Shown piece after piece: positions 28,026-37,226 of a stretch of 64,000 nt of DNA. This DNA is from Alteripontixanthobacter muriae (lineage in GTDB: Bacteria; Pseudomonadota; Alphaproteobacteria; Sphingomonadales; Sphingomonadaceae). Position 1 is the first letter of the stretch. The number at the start of each line of letters is the position of its first letter. The DNA lies in NCBI RefSeq assembly GCF_013336795.1, contig NZ_JAAFZT010000012.1, positions 57,434 through 121,433 of the forward strand. The letters are read 5' to 3'. A program made the position numbers and the translations under genes. The notes below the pieces were generated by a model, which was given only the letters and a program-made list of their open reading frames with translations, searched no databases and was not told the DNA's origin.

Positions 28026-29066
28026 ATGGCCGTTTATACTCACCTCGGCGCGGAAGACCTCGCCGACATCATCGCGCATTACGATGTCGGCGAACTCGTT
28101 TCCGCAAAGGGCATTGCCGAGGGCGTGTCCAACAGCAACTGGCTGATCGAGACTACCGGGCCGGGCGCGCGGAAGGACGGCAGCGCCGGTTCGGATCTGG
28201 ACACCGCAGGCAGCCGGTTTATCCTGACGATGTACGAAAAACGGATTGAGCTGAAGGATCTGCCGTTCTTCCTCGGCCTGCTCGATCATCTGTCCGCCAA
28301 GGGCCTGCCAGTTCCGCGGACGATCCACGATAATGACGGTGCTGCGTCGCGGATGATCGACGGCAAGGCAATCGCACTCATCGAATATCTCCCCGGTGTG
28401 TCGGTCGACAGGCCGACCCCCGAGCAGGCCCGGGCAGTCGGGGTGGAACTGGCACGGCTGCATATCGCCAGCCGCGATTACGGCGAAACCCGGACGAATG
28501 ATCTGAGGCCCGCAGATTGGCGTGCCTTGTTCGACAGTTGCGGAAAGGACAATCTGCGCAAGATCGATCCTGCGCTGACCGGTCTCGTTCGCATGAAACT
28601 ACCGGAGCTGCGGGCGAAATGGCCGAAGGACCTTCCCCGGTCCATCATCCATGCCGACCTGTTCTGCGACAATGTGCTGATGCGCGGCAACCGCGTGGCC
28701 GGGATGATCGATTTCTATTTCGCCTGCAACGACATGGTTGCTTATGATTTCGCGGTGACTCACGCAGCGTGGTGCTTCACGTCGGACGGGCGATGCTTTA
28801 ATTCCGAAGTGTCGAATGCCTTGCGCGAAGGCTATGAAAGCATCCGCCCGTTCTCGGACGAGGAGCGCGCTGCCCTGCCGGTTCTCGCCCAAGGTGCCTG
28901 CATGCGCTTCATCGCGACTCGCGCCTATGACTGGCTGCATGCCGAAGAAGGGGCCATGGTGAAACGCAAGGACCCGATGGACTTCGCGCGGCGATTGCAG
29001 TTCTACGGTCAGAAAAGCGCGAAGCTCTTTTCGCCGGAAATTTCAACGGGCACATTGACCGCATGA
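28026..29066 (+). CDS. thrB: Homoserine kinase (type II, ThrB/APH fold)
   Basis: Phosphorylates homoserine in threonine biosynthesis. 346 residues of the aminoglycoside-phosphotransferase-like class rather than the GHMP class. The catalytic loop [12 protein letters not shown] and the metal-binding [15 protein letters not shown] are intact. A 15-residue insertion after [12 protein letters not shown] is slightly unusual. It follows ispH by 19 bases and overlaps rnhA by four bases (ATGA). Confidence 0.93.
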   Translation: MAVYTHLGAEDLADIIAHYDVGELVSAKGIAEGVSNSNWLIETTGPGARKDGSAGSDLDTAGSRFILTMYEKRIELKDLPFFLGLLDHLSAKGLPVPRTIHDNDGAASRMIDGKAIALIEYLPGVSVDRPTPEQARAVGVELARLHIASRDYGETRTNDLRPADWRALFDSCGKDNLRKIDPALTGLVRMKLPELRAKWPKDLPRSIIHADLFCDNVLMRGNRVAGMIDFYFACNDMVAYDFAVTHAAWCFTSDGRCFNSEVSNALREGYESIRPFSDEERAALPVLAQGACMRFIATRAYDWLHAEEGAMVKRKDPMDFARRLQFYGQKSAKLFSPEISTGTLTA

Positions 29067-29506
29067 AACAAGTCGAGATTTTCACCGATGGCGCGTGCAA
29101 GGGCAATCCCGGTCCCGGCGGCTGGGGCGCGTTGTTGCGGCTGGGCGCGCATGAGAAGGAATTGTCGGGCGCCGACGCGGCGACGACCAACAACCGCATG
29201 GAGCTCACCGCGGCGATACGCGGTCTGCAGGCCCTGATCGAACCGTGCCGGGTGACGCTTTATTCGGACAGCAAATATGTGCTGGACGGCATGACTAAGT
29301 GGGTCGCAGGCTGGCAGAAGCGCGGCTGGATCAACGCCAGCAAGAAGCCGGTGCGCAATGCCGATTTGTGGCACGAACTGATCGCCGCCGCCGCTGCTCA
29401 CGAGGTCGAATGGCGCTGGGTGAAGGGCCATTCCGGTCATCCGGAGAACGACAGGGTCGACCGGCTGGCCAGCGATGCGGCCGATTCGGTTGCTGCGCTC
29501 AGATAA
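29063..29506 (+). CDS. rnhA: Ribonuclease HI
   Basis: Endonuclease that degrades RNA in RNA-DNA hybrids during replication. 147 residues with all catalytic positions: D9 ([16 protein letters not shown]), E47 (NRMEL), D69 (YSDSKYV), H123 (VKGHSGH) and D133 (NDRVDRLA). Its ATG overlaps the thrB stop. The last eight bases overlap the end of the oppositely oriented FAD oxidoreductase gene, so the two genes converge tail to tail with no room for a terminator hairpin. Confidence 0.96.
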   Translation: MKQVEIFTDGACKGNPGPGGWGALLRLGAHEKELSGADAATTNNRMELTAAIRGLQALIEPCRVTLYSDSKYVLDGMTKWVAGWQKRGWINASKKPVRNADLWHELIAAAAAHEVEWRWVKGHSGHPENDRVDRLASDAADSVAALR

Positions 29507-30620
29507 GCCTGTCGGGTGCGTAGGTTTCCGCCTGCAACTGCGATAGATCTACTGCACCGCCGCTCATCTGCACTTCATCGACCCGGCCGTGCAACAAGTG
29601 GCGCGCCATCAATTTGGCGGCAGCAGGCGCCGTCTGGATGCCGAAGCCGCCCTGCCCCGCAAACCAGGCGAAGTTCGGGGAGCGGGGGTCGCGGCCATAG
29701 ACCGGCAGCCGGTCGGGCGCGAAGCTGCGCAGACCGGCCCACTTGCGTTCAACCGCTTCCACCTGCCAATCGGCCACGGATTGCAAACGATCGATCGCGA
29801 GAGCCACATCCCATTCCTCGGGAGCAGCATCGACCGGCGCGCTCGGCGTTTCGTCATGCGGGCTGAGCCAGAGCCGTCCGTGCTCCGGCTTGAAATAGAA
29901 ACGGCCTGCAATATCCAGAACCAGTGGCATTTGTGCAGGCGGTTCGGGCAGGATGCGCAATTGTGCGACGGTTCGCCGCAAGGGCGAAATCCCAAGCGGG
30001 CCGATCCCTGCAAGCGCCGCAATCTCGTCGGCCCACGCCCCAGCCGCATTCACGACGGTGCTGACCTGAAGCTTCATTCCGCCAGCGGCAGCCAGTCGCC
30101 AGCCCTGTGCCTGTTCTTCGATGCGAGTGACGCGCTGCGAACGGTGGAAAACTGCGCCTGCACGGCGCGCACGCTTCAGATAATGTTCGTGCAGCCCCGC
30201 GACATCGATGTCGGCGCAGGCGGGCTGGAAGATGCCCCTTGTCCATTCGGCCCTGAGCCCCGGAATCATCCGGCGAAGGGCAGACTGGTCGAGCCGTTCC
30301 AGCGTGGCCTCCGTGGCGGCGAAGCGCTCGATGAAACCGTCCAGCAGCGCTGCGTCCGCATCACGGCCGATGTATAATGCGCCGCGTACCTGGAGAAAGC
30401 CGCCGTCGCGAAGATAGGCTCCCGATGCGGCAGTGAGCGGCAGGATCTGCGGGCCGCCGTAGCATTCTTCCCAGAACGCAGCGGAACGGCCCGTCGCATG
30501 ATAGCCCGCCCGGTCCTCCGCCTCCAGCACCACGACGCTGGCGTGGGGTGCCAGTTCGGCGGCGAGGCTTGCGCCTGCCATTCCTGCGCCGACAATCGCG
30601 AAATCATACCTGTCGCTCAA
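29499..30620 (-). CDS. FAD-dependent oxidoreductase, DAO family
   Basis: 373 residues. The N-terminal dinucleotide fold [18 protein letters not shown] and the D-amino-acid-oxidase domain features ([43 protein letters not shown]) place it with glycine/D-amino acid oxidases and dehydrogenases. The substrate is unknown. Start at 30620, overlapping the stop of the upstream alpha/beta hydrolase gene by four bases, so the two form an operon. Confidence 0.87.
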   Translation of the reverse strand: MSDRYDFAIVGAGMAGASLAAELAPHASVVVLEAEDRAGYHATGRSAAFWEECYGGPQILPLTAASGAYLRDGGFLQVRGALYIGRDADAALLDGFIERFAATEATLERLDQSALRRMIPGLRAEWTRGIFQPACADIDVAGLHEHYLKRARRAGAVFHRSQRVTRIEEQAQGWRLAAAGGMKLQVSTVVNAAGAWADEIAALAGIGPLGISPLRRTVAQLRILPEPPAQMPLVLDIAGRFYFKPEHGRLWLSPHDETPSAPVDAAPEEWDVALAIDRLQSVADWQVEAVERKWAGLRSFAPDRLPVYGRDPRSPNFAWFAGQGGFGIQTAPAAAKLMARHLLHGRVDEVQMSGGAVDLSQLQAETYAPDRLI

Positions 30621-31651
30621 GCCGCTTCCTCATCGGCCCGCCCCGATTGCGCGGGTGCCACGCGGGCGAGAAAAGCATCGATGTGCGACATCGCACGGTT
30701 TCGCACCTCGTCGACCTCGCGCAATATCTCGTGCCGGGCCTCCGCGCCGAAGCGAACCAATTCGCTCTGCGGCAGTCGGCGCGCGGCTGCCTGGATGGCC
30801 TTCCAGCCGACCAGCCGGTCATTGTCGGTGGCGACGATCAGCATCGGTATGCTGATCGTCTCGAGCAAACCGGGAGCGGTAAGATCACGCATTGAGCGGT
30901 AGGCCCGCTCGACCCAGCGCCAGCTGCCCGGCCCCATGACAAGCTCGGGCCTGGCTTTGCGCCACCACGCTTCGTCAGCGTAGCGGTCGGCATCATGGGT
31001 CAGCAGTCTTTCGCGGCTGGCTGGCATTTCGCCCGGCTTCTCGCTCCATTTCCATGCAGGCCGCGCCGGATGGCCGAGGCGCGCCATTGTCCGCGCGGCA
31101 AGGTGCATCAGCCCATTCGGCGCTGCGCTGTCGGTGAAGCCCAACATCGGCGCGGACATGACCAGCGCGTGAGGCACAATTTTTCGCTCTGCCACTGCGC
31201 GCAGGGCGAGATGCCCGCCCATGGAATGGCCGATCAGCACATGAGGCGCAGGGTTGTTGTCCTTCCACTCACCCCAGAAATGAGCCAGATCATCGATCCA
31301 CACGGCGAAGTCCTCGACGTGGCCGGTCACCGGATCGATCCCCAGCCGACCCGATCCCGCCTGCCCGCGCCAATCCATCGCGGTCGCATTCCACCCTGCG
31401 CGATGCCATTCCTCAAGCGATTCCAGGTATTTTTCGTAATGATCGCCGCGGCCGGGCAGGAACAGGATCGACCCGCGCGAGGAGCTTTGCTCCGATGGAC
31501 GAGACAACCAGTCGATCCGGCGGATGCTGTGCCCATCGGCGGCAATCCAGCGCTTCTCAACCGCATGGGCGGGAATGGCGCGACGGTCTATCGGCTGCGC
31601 TTGCTGTATCGAACCCGCAGGGTCGGCGTCGATATGATCCGTTTGGCTAAT
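30617..31651 (-). CDS. Alpha/beta hydrolase, monoglyceride lipase-like, probable ATT start
   Basis: About 344 residues. The serine hydrolase triad is complete: S143 in LIGHSMGG, an aspartate in VATDNDRLVG and a histidine in GAEARHEIL. An N-terminal PGRGDHYEKYLESLEEWHRAG segment resembles lysophospholipase and monoacylglycerol lipase homologues. The start is odd. No ATG, GTG or TTG lies where homologues begin, but a perfect AGGAGG stands five bases before ATT at 31651 (ISQTDH...). A TTG at 31507 would cut off the first strand, and an upstream GTG near 31731 lies over the divergent cpaA start. It is coupled to the FAD oxidoreductase downstream. Confidence 0.82.
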   Translation of the reverse strand: MSQTDHIDADPAGSIQQAQPIDRRAIPAHAVEKRWIAADGHSIRRIDWLSRPSEQSSSRGSILFLPGRGDHYEKYLESLEEWHRAGWNATAMDWRGQAGSGRLGIDPVTGHVEDFAVWIDDLAHFWGEWKDNNPAPHVLIGHSMGGHLALRAVAERKIVPHALVMSAPMLGFTDSAAPNGLMHLAARTMARLGHPARPAWKWSEKPGEMPASRERLLTHDADRYADEAWWRKARPELVMGPGSWRWVERAYRSMRDLTAPGLLETISIPMLIVATDNDRLVGWKAIQAAARRLPQSELVRFGAEARHEILREVDEVRNRAMSHIDAFLARVAPAQSGRADEEAA

Positions 31652-31732
31652 GGCGCCCTCCTGCCCTTGGTTACTATTTGGTAAGCACTGGCCTGTAGCA
31701 ATGCCCTCATCAAGGGGACCTTGGGGGGTCAC

Positions 31733-32254
31733 ATGCTTAGCGGATATTTTCACTACGGCCTGCTCGCAGGCTTGGCAATTGCGCTGCTGGTTACTGCCTT
31801 CACCGACATTCGCTGGCGGCAGATCGACAACAGGCTGAACGCCGGGATCGCGCTTGCCGCCCCCCTCTACTGGTGGGCGAGCGGCCTTTCCCTGTGGCCC
31901 GGCGTCGCCATGCAGATCGGTATTGCCGCTGCTGCCTTTGCGGTTCTGGCTGCCCTGTTCGCGATGCGGATGATGGGCGGCGGCGACGTAAAGCTGCTGA
32001 CCGCGCTGGCCCTGTGGATCGAACCCTCGTGGTTCCTGAAGCTGCTGATCATGATGGCGCTGGTTGGCGGCGTCCTGACGCTGGTCGCCGGCGCGTGGCA
32101 CGTTGCCCGGCGGCAGAAGGACCGCCTTCAGATTCCCTACGGCGTCGCCATAGCCGCCGCCGGAATCTGGGTATTGGGCACCCATTATCTGCCCGCGGCC
32201 ATGCCGACTGACGCGCAGCATCCCACGGCACTGGCGAGCGCCGGATTGGGGTGA
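31733..32254 (+). CDS. cpaA: Prepilin peptidase CpaA (A24 family)
   Basis: Inner-membrane aspartic protease that cleaves the leader of Flp-type prepilins. 173 residues with about five hydrophobic segments. The two catalytic aspartates are D25 (TAFTDIRWRQIDN) and D85 (MMGGGDVKLL), and the GGGD motif is exact. ATG at 31733 with a GGGGGG stretch just upstream. It has no N-methyltransferase domain, as usual for Tad systems. First gene of the Tad cluster. Confidence 0.92.
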   Translation: MLSGYFHYGLLAGLAIALLVTAFTDIRWRQIDNRLNAGIALAAPLYWWASGLSLWPGVAMQIGIAAAAFAVLAALFAMRMMGGGDVKLLTALALWIEPSWFLKLLIMMALVGGVLTLVAGAWHVARRQKDRLQIPYGVAIAAAGIWVLGTHYLPAAMPTDAQHPTALASAGLG

Positions 32255-32340
32255 ACCCGATCTTAACCATTCTGACGATAATAATGAAAACCATGTTGGC
32301 CGGCACAGTTGCCGGTCTGAAATAGGGGGCTTGATAAGCC

Positions 32341-33378
32341 ATGGACAGGAAGAAGCTGGTATTGCTGCTGGGGGCGCTGATCATTGCGATCGGTACAGCT
32401 GTTGCAGCGCGGAGCATTTTTGCAGGGGCCAGCGCCCCGCAGGCGGAAGCAGCGGTTGCAGTTCCCGTCGGGCCCAAGGTCCTGGTCGCCCAGCGCGGCC
32501 TGCCCGTCGGCACGATCGTCACCGCCGATGCCATCGGTTTCCAGCAATGGCCCGAAGGCCTGGTGCAGGACGCCTATTTCATCGACGGTGAAGCTGACAT
32601 CGCCAAGCTGCTCGGAACGGTCGTGCGCCATCCCATCACCGCTGGTGAGCCGGTGACCCAAGGCTCTCTCGTGGCACCCGGCGACCGCGGTTTCCTTGCT
32701 GCGGCTCTCGGTCCGGGCATGCGCGCCGTCACCGTTCCCGTCTCCGCCAAGACCGGCGTCGGCGGCTTCGTCTTCCCGGGCGACCGAGTGGACCTGGTGT
32801 TGACGCAGACCGTGAAGGGCGCCGAGGGCACCGATCTCAAGACTTCGGAAACGATCCTCAGCAATCTTCGGGTTCTCGCGACCGACCAGTCCACCACGCA
32901 GGAAACCGTCGAGGGCAAGACGGTCGTTCGCGCCTTCCGCACCGTCACGCTCGAAGTGACACCCAAGATCGCCGAGAAGGTGGCCGTGGCACAGACCATC
33001 GGCACGCTCAGCCTCTCGCTCCGCTCCATCGCGGACAGCCAGAGCGAGCTGGAACGGGCGATTGCCGAGGGAGTGGTGAACATTCCCGACGATGCCACGC
33101 CAGAAGAAGAGGAACGTCTGCTGCGCTCGGCCATGACCCGTCCCAGCGACAAGGCCGCGACCTTCGTGACCGGAGGCGACGTATCGCGCTTCCAGCGCCG
33201 GTCCATGCCCGCGATGACCAGCTCCCGGCCCGAGCCGATGACAATCGCCGCTCCTTCCATGGGCGTATCGACCCCGGCACCGCAAGGCGGCGCCAGCTCC
33301 GCACCGGTGCAAACGGGGCCAACGGTCCGGGTCACCCGGGGCAAGAACACCACTGAAGTACCGGTGGGGACCAACTGA
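32341..33378 (+). CDS. cpaB: Flp pilus assembly protein CpaB
   Basis: Periplasmic protein linked to the secretin, anchored by an N-terminal hydrophobic helix (LVLLLGALIIAIGTAVAA). 345 residues. An SAF-like domain (KVLVAQRGLPVGTIVTADAIGFQQWP) and the RcpC/CpaB region (GPGMRAVTVPVSAKTGVGGF, PGDRVDLVLTQ) are clear. The C-terminal 80 residues are Ser/Pro/Thr-rich and less conserved. ATG at 32341 after GGGGG; 86 bases follow cpaA. Confidence 0.9.
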   Translation: MDRKKLVLLLGALIIAIGTAVAARSIFAGASAPQAEAAVAVPVGPKVLVAQRGLPVGTIVTADAIGFQQWPEGLVQDAYFIDGEADIAKLLGTVVRHPITAGEPVTQGSLVAPGDRGFLAAALGPGMRAVTVPVSAKTGVGGFVFPGDRVDLVLTQTVKGAEGTDLKTSETILSNLRVLATDQSTTQETVEGKTVVRAFRTVTLEVTPKIAEKVAVAQTIGTLSLSLRSIADSQSELERAIAEGVVNIPDDATPEEEERLLRSAMTRPSDKAATFVTGGDVSRFQRRSMPAMTSSRPEPMTIAAPSMGVSTPAPQGGASSAPVQTGPTVRVTRGKNTTEVPVGTN

Positions 33379-33454
33379 CATGACCCGCAACCCGCAGAAA
33401 ATCCGCCGCATGAAGGCATGGGCCGACAGGCCAGCCGCCACCAACAGGGGCACG

Positions 33455-35119
33455 ATGATGAAACGCCGCCTAACCGCCAAATTGTTGCCGCAAGCTATCA
33501 TGGCCGGGATCGCCTTCGCTCCGCTCGCCGCGCTGACCGCACCGGTCGCCCAGGCCCAGTCCGTCGTTCGCCCTTCGCAGGACATCGTCCTGTCCATCGG
33601 CCGCGGCGAACTGGTGACGGTCTCGGGCACCATGGCCGACGTCTTCGTCGCGAATGAAGACATTGCCGATGTGCAGGTAAAATCGCGCAACCAGCTCTAT
33701 GTCTTCGGCAAGAACGGCGGCGAAACGACGATCTATGCCAGCAATGACGCCGGCGATGTCATCTGGGCCGCCAACATCCGCGTGGGATCGAACATCGACA
33801 GCGTCGATCAGATGCTTGGCCTGGCCATGCCGGAAGCCAAGATCTCCGTTGCGACGATGGGCACCAATACCGTGCTCCTGACCGGAACCGTCGCAGCGCC
33901 CGAGGATGCGGCCGAAGCCGAACGGCTGGTGCAGGCATTCCTGGGTGACGGCGCGAATGTGATCACCCGGCTGAAAATGGCGACGCCGTTGCAGGTCAAT
34001 CTGCAGGTTCGCTTCGCCGAAGTCAGCCGGTCGCTCGTTCGGGAAATCGGTGCCAATCTGCAGACCCGCGACAATACGGGCGGCTTCATGTTCGGCGTGG
34101 GCCGTGGCCGGGATTTCGGCTCGATCGGCGACATCGACGTGTCGGATTTCCCGCTTGTCGATGCATCGAACGTCTATGGCTTGCCCCCCGGCAGCCTGGA
34201 ACTGCCTTTCAATCCGCAGACCGGCAGGTTCGTCACCGGCGGAACGGCGTATGATTTCAAGCGCAACACGCCCGGTCAGACAGCGATCAACCTGGCTGGA
34301 CAATTGTTCGGGCTCGACGTGGCTGCCGCCTTCGACCTTGCCGAACGCGTCGGCCTGGTCACCACTCTTTCGCAGCCGAACCTGACGGCGCTTTCCGGCG
34401 AAACGGCAGATTTCCTCGCCGGCGGTGAATTTCCCATTCCCATCAGCCAGGGCCTCGGCACCACGGCGATCGAATATCGAAAATACGGCGTCAGCCTCGC
34501 CTATACGCCCACGGTTCTCGCCAATGGACGCATCTCGATCCGTGTGGCCCCCGAAGTGTCCGAACTGTCGAGTCAGGGAGCCGTCACTCTGAACGGTTTC
34601 CAGGTTCCGGCCCTGACCATCCGGCGGGCTGAAACAACAGTGGAACTCGGCTCCGGCCAGAGCTTCATGATTGCAGGCCTGATGAGCAACAACAGCCAGA
34701 ACACGATCGAGAAGGCCCCGGGCCTCGGCGATGTGCCGATCCTGGGTAATCTGTTCCGCTCCACCAATTTCCGCAAGGGAGAGACCGAACTAGTGATCGT
34801 GGTCACGCCTTATCTGGTGAACCCGGTCAATGCGAACGAGATCGCCTTGCCGACCGACGGTTTCCGCGCCGCTAACGAAGCGCAGCGCCTGCTGGGCTTC
34901 ATGGAAAATGACGGCATAAGCGGCGCGAGCCGTCCGATGCCGACAGCGCGGGAATCCGAAGTTCCCGCAGGACCGGCGGTTTCCACCGTCGATGCTGCCG
35001 CCATTGTCCCGGCGCAGAACGGGACCGACAAGACCAACCGCCGTGCCGAACGCAAGCGCAAGGGCAATCGCACGGCCGAGGCCGCTGCCGCGCCTGCCCC
35101 GGGCTTCAGCTTCAATTGA
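33455..35119 (+). CDS. cpaC: Tad secretin CpaC (RcpA)
   Basis: Outer-membrane secretin pore for the Flp pilus. About 554 residues from the ATG at 33455, where a normal signal peptide begins (MMKRRLTAKLL...APVAQAQ). An in-frame ATG at 33380, one base after cpaB, would add 25 charged residues. The N-terminal BON and N0-like part (DIVLSIGRGELVTVSG) precedes the secretin domain (LTALSGETADFLAGGEFPIP; RVAPEVSELS; GLGDVPILGNLFRS). The C-terminal tail is Arg/Ala-rich and variable. A conserved Tad component. Confidence 0.91.
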   Translation: MMKRRLTAKLLPQAIMAGIAFAPLAALTAPVAQAQSVVRPSQDIVLSIGRGELVTVSGTMADVFVANEDIADVQVKSRNQLYVFGKNGGETTIYASNDAGDVIWAANIRVGSNIDSVDQMLGLAMPEAKISVATMGTNTVLLTGTVAAPEDAAEAERLVQAFLGDGANVITRLKMATPLQVNLQVRFAEVSRSLVREIGANLQTRDNTGGFMFGVGRGRDFGSIGDIDVSDFPLVDASNVYGLPPGSLELPFNPQTGRFVTGGTAYDFKRNTPGQTAINLAGQLFGLDVAAAFDLAERVGLVTTLSQPNLTALSGETADFLAGGEFPIPISQGLGTTAIEYRKYGVSLAYTPTVLANGRISIRVAPEVSELSSQGAVTLNGFQVPALTIRRAETTVELGSGQSFMIAGLMSNNSQNTIEKAPGLGDVPILGNLFRSTNFRKGETELVIVVTPYLVNPVNANEIALPTDGFRAANEAQRLLGFMENDGISGASRPMPTARESEVPAGPAVSTVDAAAIVPAQNGTDKTNRRAERKRKGNRTAEAAAAPAPGFSFN

Positions 35120-35129
35120 GTAGAGGTGA

Positions 35130-35828
35130 ATGACGATGACCCAATCCGACACCAAGTCAGGCACCGGTTCCGTGCGGCGCATCGCGCTGGCGGCCCTCGC
35201 CCTTTCCGCAACCTTCGGCCTAGCCGCCTGTGGCGGAATGCCTGACAATCGCAGCCTCTATTCGGTGAAGCAGCCGGTGGTGGAACGCACCAACTACACG
35301 CTGGATGTGAACACCGGGCCCGGTGGCGTGCCCGTTCCCGAACAGAAGCGCCTGGCCGACTGGTTCGAAGCCATGGACCTTCGCTATGGTGACAGGATCT
35401 CGATCGACGATCCGATGCGCAGCCAGGCGACACGTAATGCAATTGCCGAACTGGCCGGTCGGCGCGGCATCCTGATCAGCGAAGGCGCGCCGGTCACGGC
35501 CGGTTACGTCGATCCGGGAGAGACTCGCGTGATCATCACCCGCACCACCGCATCGGTGCCGGGTTGCCCTGACTGGGAAGTCAAGGGCGAGGCCAATTAC
35601 ACCAACGGCACTCACCCGGGTTACGGCTGTGCGACCAACAGCAATCTGGCCAGCATGATCGCCAATCCGGAAGATCTGATCGCAGGCCAGACCGGCACCG
35701 GCGAAACGGTGGTCCTTACCTCGAGCAAGGCGATCACCAGTTACCGCGACCAGGCTCCCACGGGTGAAGGCGGGCTCAACAAGTCCAGCAGTGCCAGCGG
35801 CGCTGGCGGCGGTTCAGGAGGAAATTGA
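35130..35828 (+). CDS. cpaD: Tad pilus assembly lipoprotein CpaD
   Basis: 232 residues with a lipoprotein signal (lipobox GLAACGG, about residue 34). The CpaD family region follows: DWFEAMDLRYGDRISIDDP, RTTASVPGCPDWEVKGE, and the Cys-containing GYGCATNSNLASMIANPEDLI. The C-terminus is Gly/Ser-rich. It is an outer-membrane-associated partner of the secretin. It begins 10 bases after cpaC and ends two bases before the cpaE ATG; the cpaE ribosome site lies in its last codons. Confidence 0.9.
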   Translation: MTMTQSDTKSGTGSVRRIALAALALSATFGLAACGGMPDNRSLYSVKQPVVERTNYTLDVNTGPGGVPVPEQKRLADWFEAMDLRYGDRISIDDPMRSQATRNAIAELAGRRGILISEGAPVTAGYVDPGETRVIITRTTASVPGCPDWEVKGEANYTNGTHPGYGCATNSNLASMIANPEDLIAGQTGTGETVVLTSSKAITSYRDQAPTGEGGLNKSSSASGAGGGSGGN

Positions 35829-35830
35829 AC

Positions 35831-37117
35831 ATGAATGCTCCGTGGAAAGCCGGACTGCCCGGCAATCGCGATCCTTTCGCCGCCTATATCTGCGACGAGA
35901 ACGCGCTCGACGCCCTGCGCCCGGTCATTATCGAGATGGGCTGGCAGCCCGAGAAGTGCAACAAGGGCGGGCTGCGCAACGCTGTCCAGTCCCTGTCGGT
36001 CAGCGCAAGCCCGAACATCCTGATGGTCGATCTGTCGGAAAGCGGCGATCCGCTGAACGACATTAACGCCCTGGCGGAAGTTTGCGAGCCCGGCACGGTC
36101 GTGATCGCGGTCGGCCAGGTGAACGACGTGCGCCTTTACCGCGACCTTCTCGCCAGCGGCATACACGACTATCTGCTCAAGCCGCTGTCGGCCGGGCAGT
36201 TGCGCGATGCGCTGAACGGCGCGCAGGCGGTCTTCAACTCGCCCAAAGCCAACGATCCCGATGCGGTCAAGCGGCACATCTCCACGGCTGTTGTGGGCAC
36301 GCGCGGCGGCGTCGGTGCATCCATGCTGGCGACTTCGCTGGCATGGACGTTCAGCGCAGACAAGAAGCTGCCGACCGCCCTGCTCGATCTCGACGTGCAT
36401 TTCGGCACCGGAGCGCTGGCGCTCGATCTCGAACCCGGCCGCGGGTTGACTGACGCAATCGACAATCCCAGCCGTATCGACGGATTGTTCATCGAACGTG
36501 CGATGATCAGGGCGAACGACAATCTCGCCATCCTTTCGGCAGAAGCCCCGATCAACGCCCCGCTGATGACCGACGGCTCCGCATTCGTGCAGCTGGAGGA
36601 AGAGTTCCGCCAGGCGTTCGAGATGACGGTCATCGATCTGCCGCGAAACATGCTGATCAACTTCCCGCATCTGCTCGGCGATGTGAACGTGGTGGCGCTG
36701 ATGACGGAAATGACACTGGCATCCGCCCGCGACACGATCCGTATCCTGTCGTGGCTGAAGACCAACGCATCTCATGCACATCCGCTGATCATCGCAAACA
36801 AGGTGCAGTCGGGTGTAGCCGAAATCAGCAAGTCCGATTTCGAAGCCAGCATCGAACGCAAGATCGACTTCCAGATCCCCTACGATGTGAAGGCCGCGAC
36901 CAATGCGGCGAAGCTTGGCCAGACCTTCGTCGATGCCAATCGGAGCAGCAAGGCCGGAGGTGTCATCCGCCAGGTGGCTGACCGTATCATCGGTGCCAGT
37001 GACGAGGATGCGGGCCTGGACGAACCCGAAAAGAAAAGCCTGCTTTCCAGCTTCGATCTGAAGTCGCTGCTGGCGAAGAAGGACAAGAAGCCCGCAGCCG
37101 AAAAGGTTGCGGGGTAA
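35831..37117 (+). CDS. cpaE: Tad pilus localisation ATPase CpaE (TadZ)
   Basis: 428 residues. An N-terminal receiver-like domain (about 1-140; VIAVGQVNDVRLYRDLLASG, YLLKPLSAGQLRDAL) precedes a MinD/ParA-type ATPase domain. The Walker-A region reads GTRGGVGASMLAT instead of the usual KGGVGKT, so the signature lysines are missing. The Walker-B-like LLDLDVHFGTG and VIDLPRNML segments are present. CpaE proteins place the Tad machine at a cell pole. ATG at 35831 with a strong AGGAGG. In most Tad operons cpaF would follow here; instead there are 109 bases with a hairpin, then tadB. Confidence 0.9.
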   Translation: MNAPWKAGLPGNRDPFAAYICDENALDALRPVIIEMGWQPEKCNKGGLRNAVQSLSVSASPNILMVDLSESGDPLNDINALAEVCEPGTVVIAVGQVNDVRLYRDLLASGIHDYLLKPLSAGQLRDALNGAQAVFNSPKANDPDAVKRHISTAVVGTRGGVGASMLATSLAWTFSADKKLPTALLDLDVHFGTGALALDLEPGRGLTDAIDNPSRIDGLFIERAMIRANDNLAILSAEAPINAPLMTDGSAFVQLEEEFRQAFEMTVIDLPRNMLINFPHLLGDVNVVALMTEMTLASARDTIRILSWLKTNASHAHPLIIANKVQSGVAEISKSDFEASIERKIDFQIPYDVKAATNAAKLGQTFVDANRSSKAGGVIRQVADRIIGASDEDAGLDEPEKKSLLSSFDLKSLLAKKDKKPAAEKVAG

Positions 37118-37128
37118 ATTCCCGGTTT

Positions 37129-37160
37129 GCGGGCGGCGGGTCCTGTTTGCCGCCGCCCGC
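37129..37160. other. Perfect 11-bp hairpin between cpaE and tadB
   Basis: GCGGGCGGCGG (37129-37139) pairs exactly with CCGCCGCCCGC (37150-37160) around a ten-base loop. It is not followed by a T run, so it is unlikely to be a simple terminator. It could be an mRNA-processing or stabilising element. It occupies the 109-base gap where cpaF is normally found; all other gaps in cpaB-tadC are small. Confidence 0.8.
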
Positions 37161-37226
37161 ATCACTCCCGATGCCAGCGATGCGCTGGTGGCGGATCGTA
37201 GCGACGATGAAAGGCGGAACGAGAGC

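Noticed and set aside
32263..33690. A 475-codon minus-strand frame across cpaB and cpaC
   Set aside because: Antisense to two recognised Tad genes and without any domain; a shadow.
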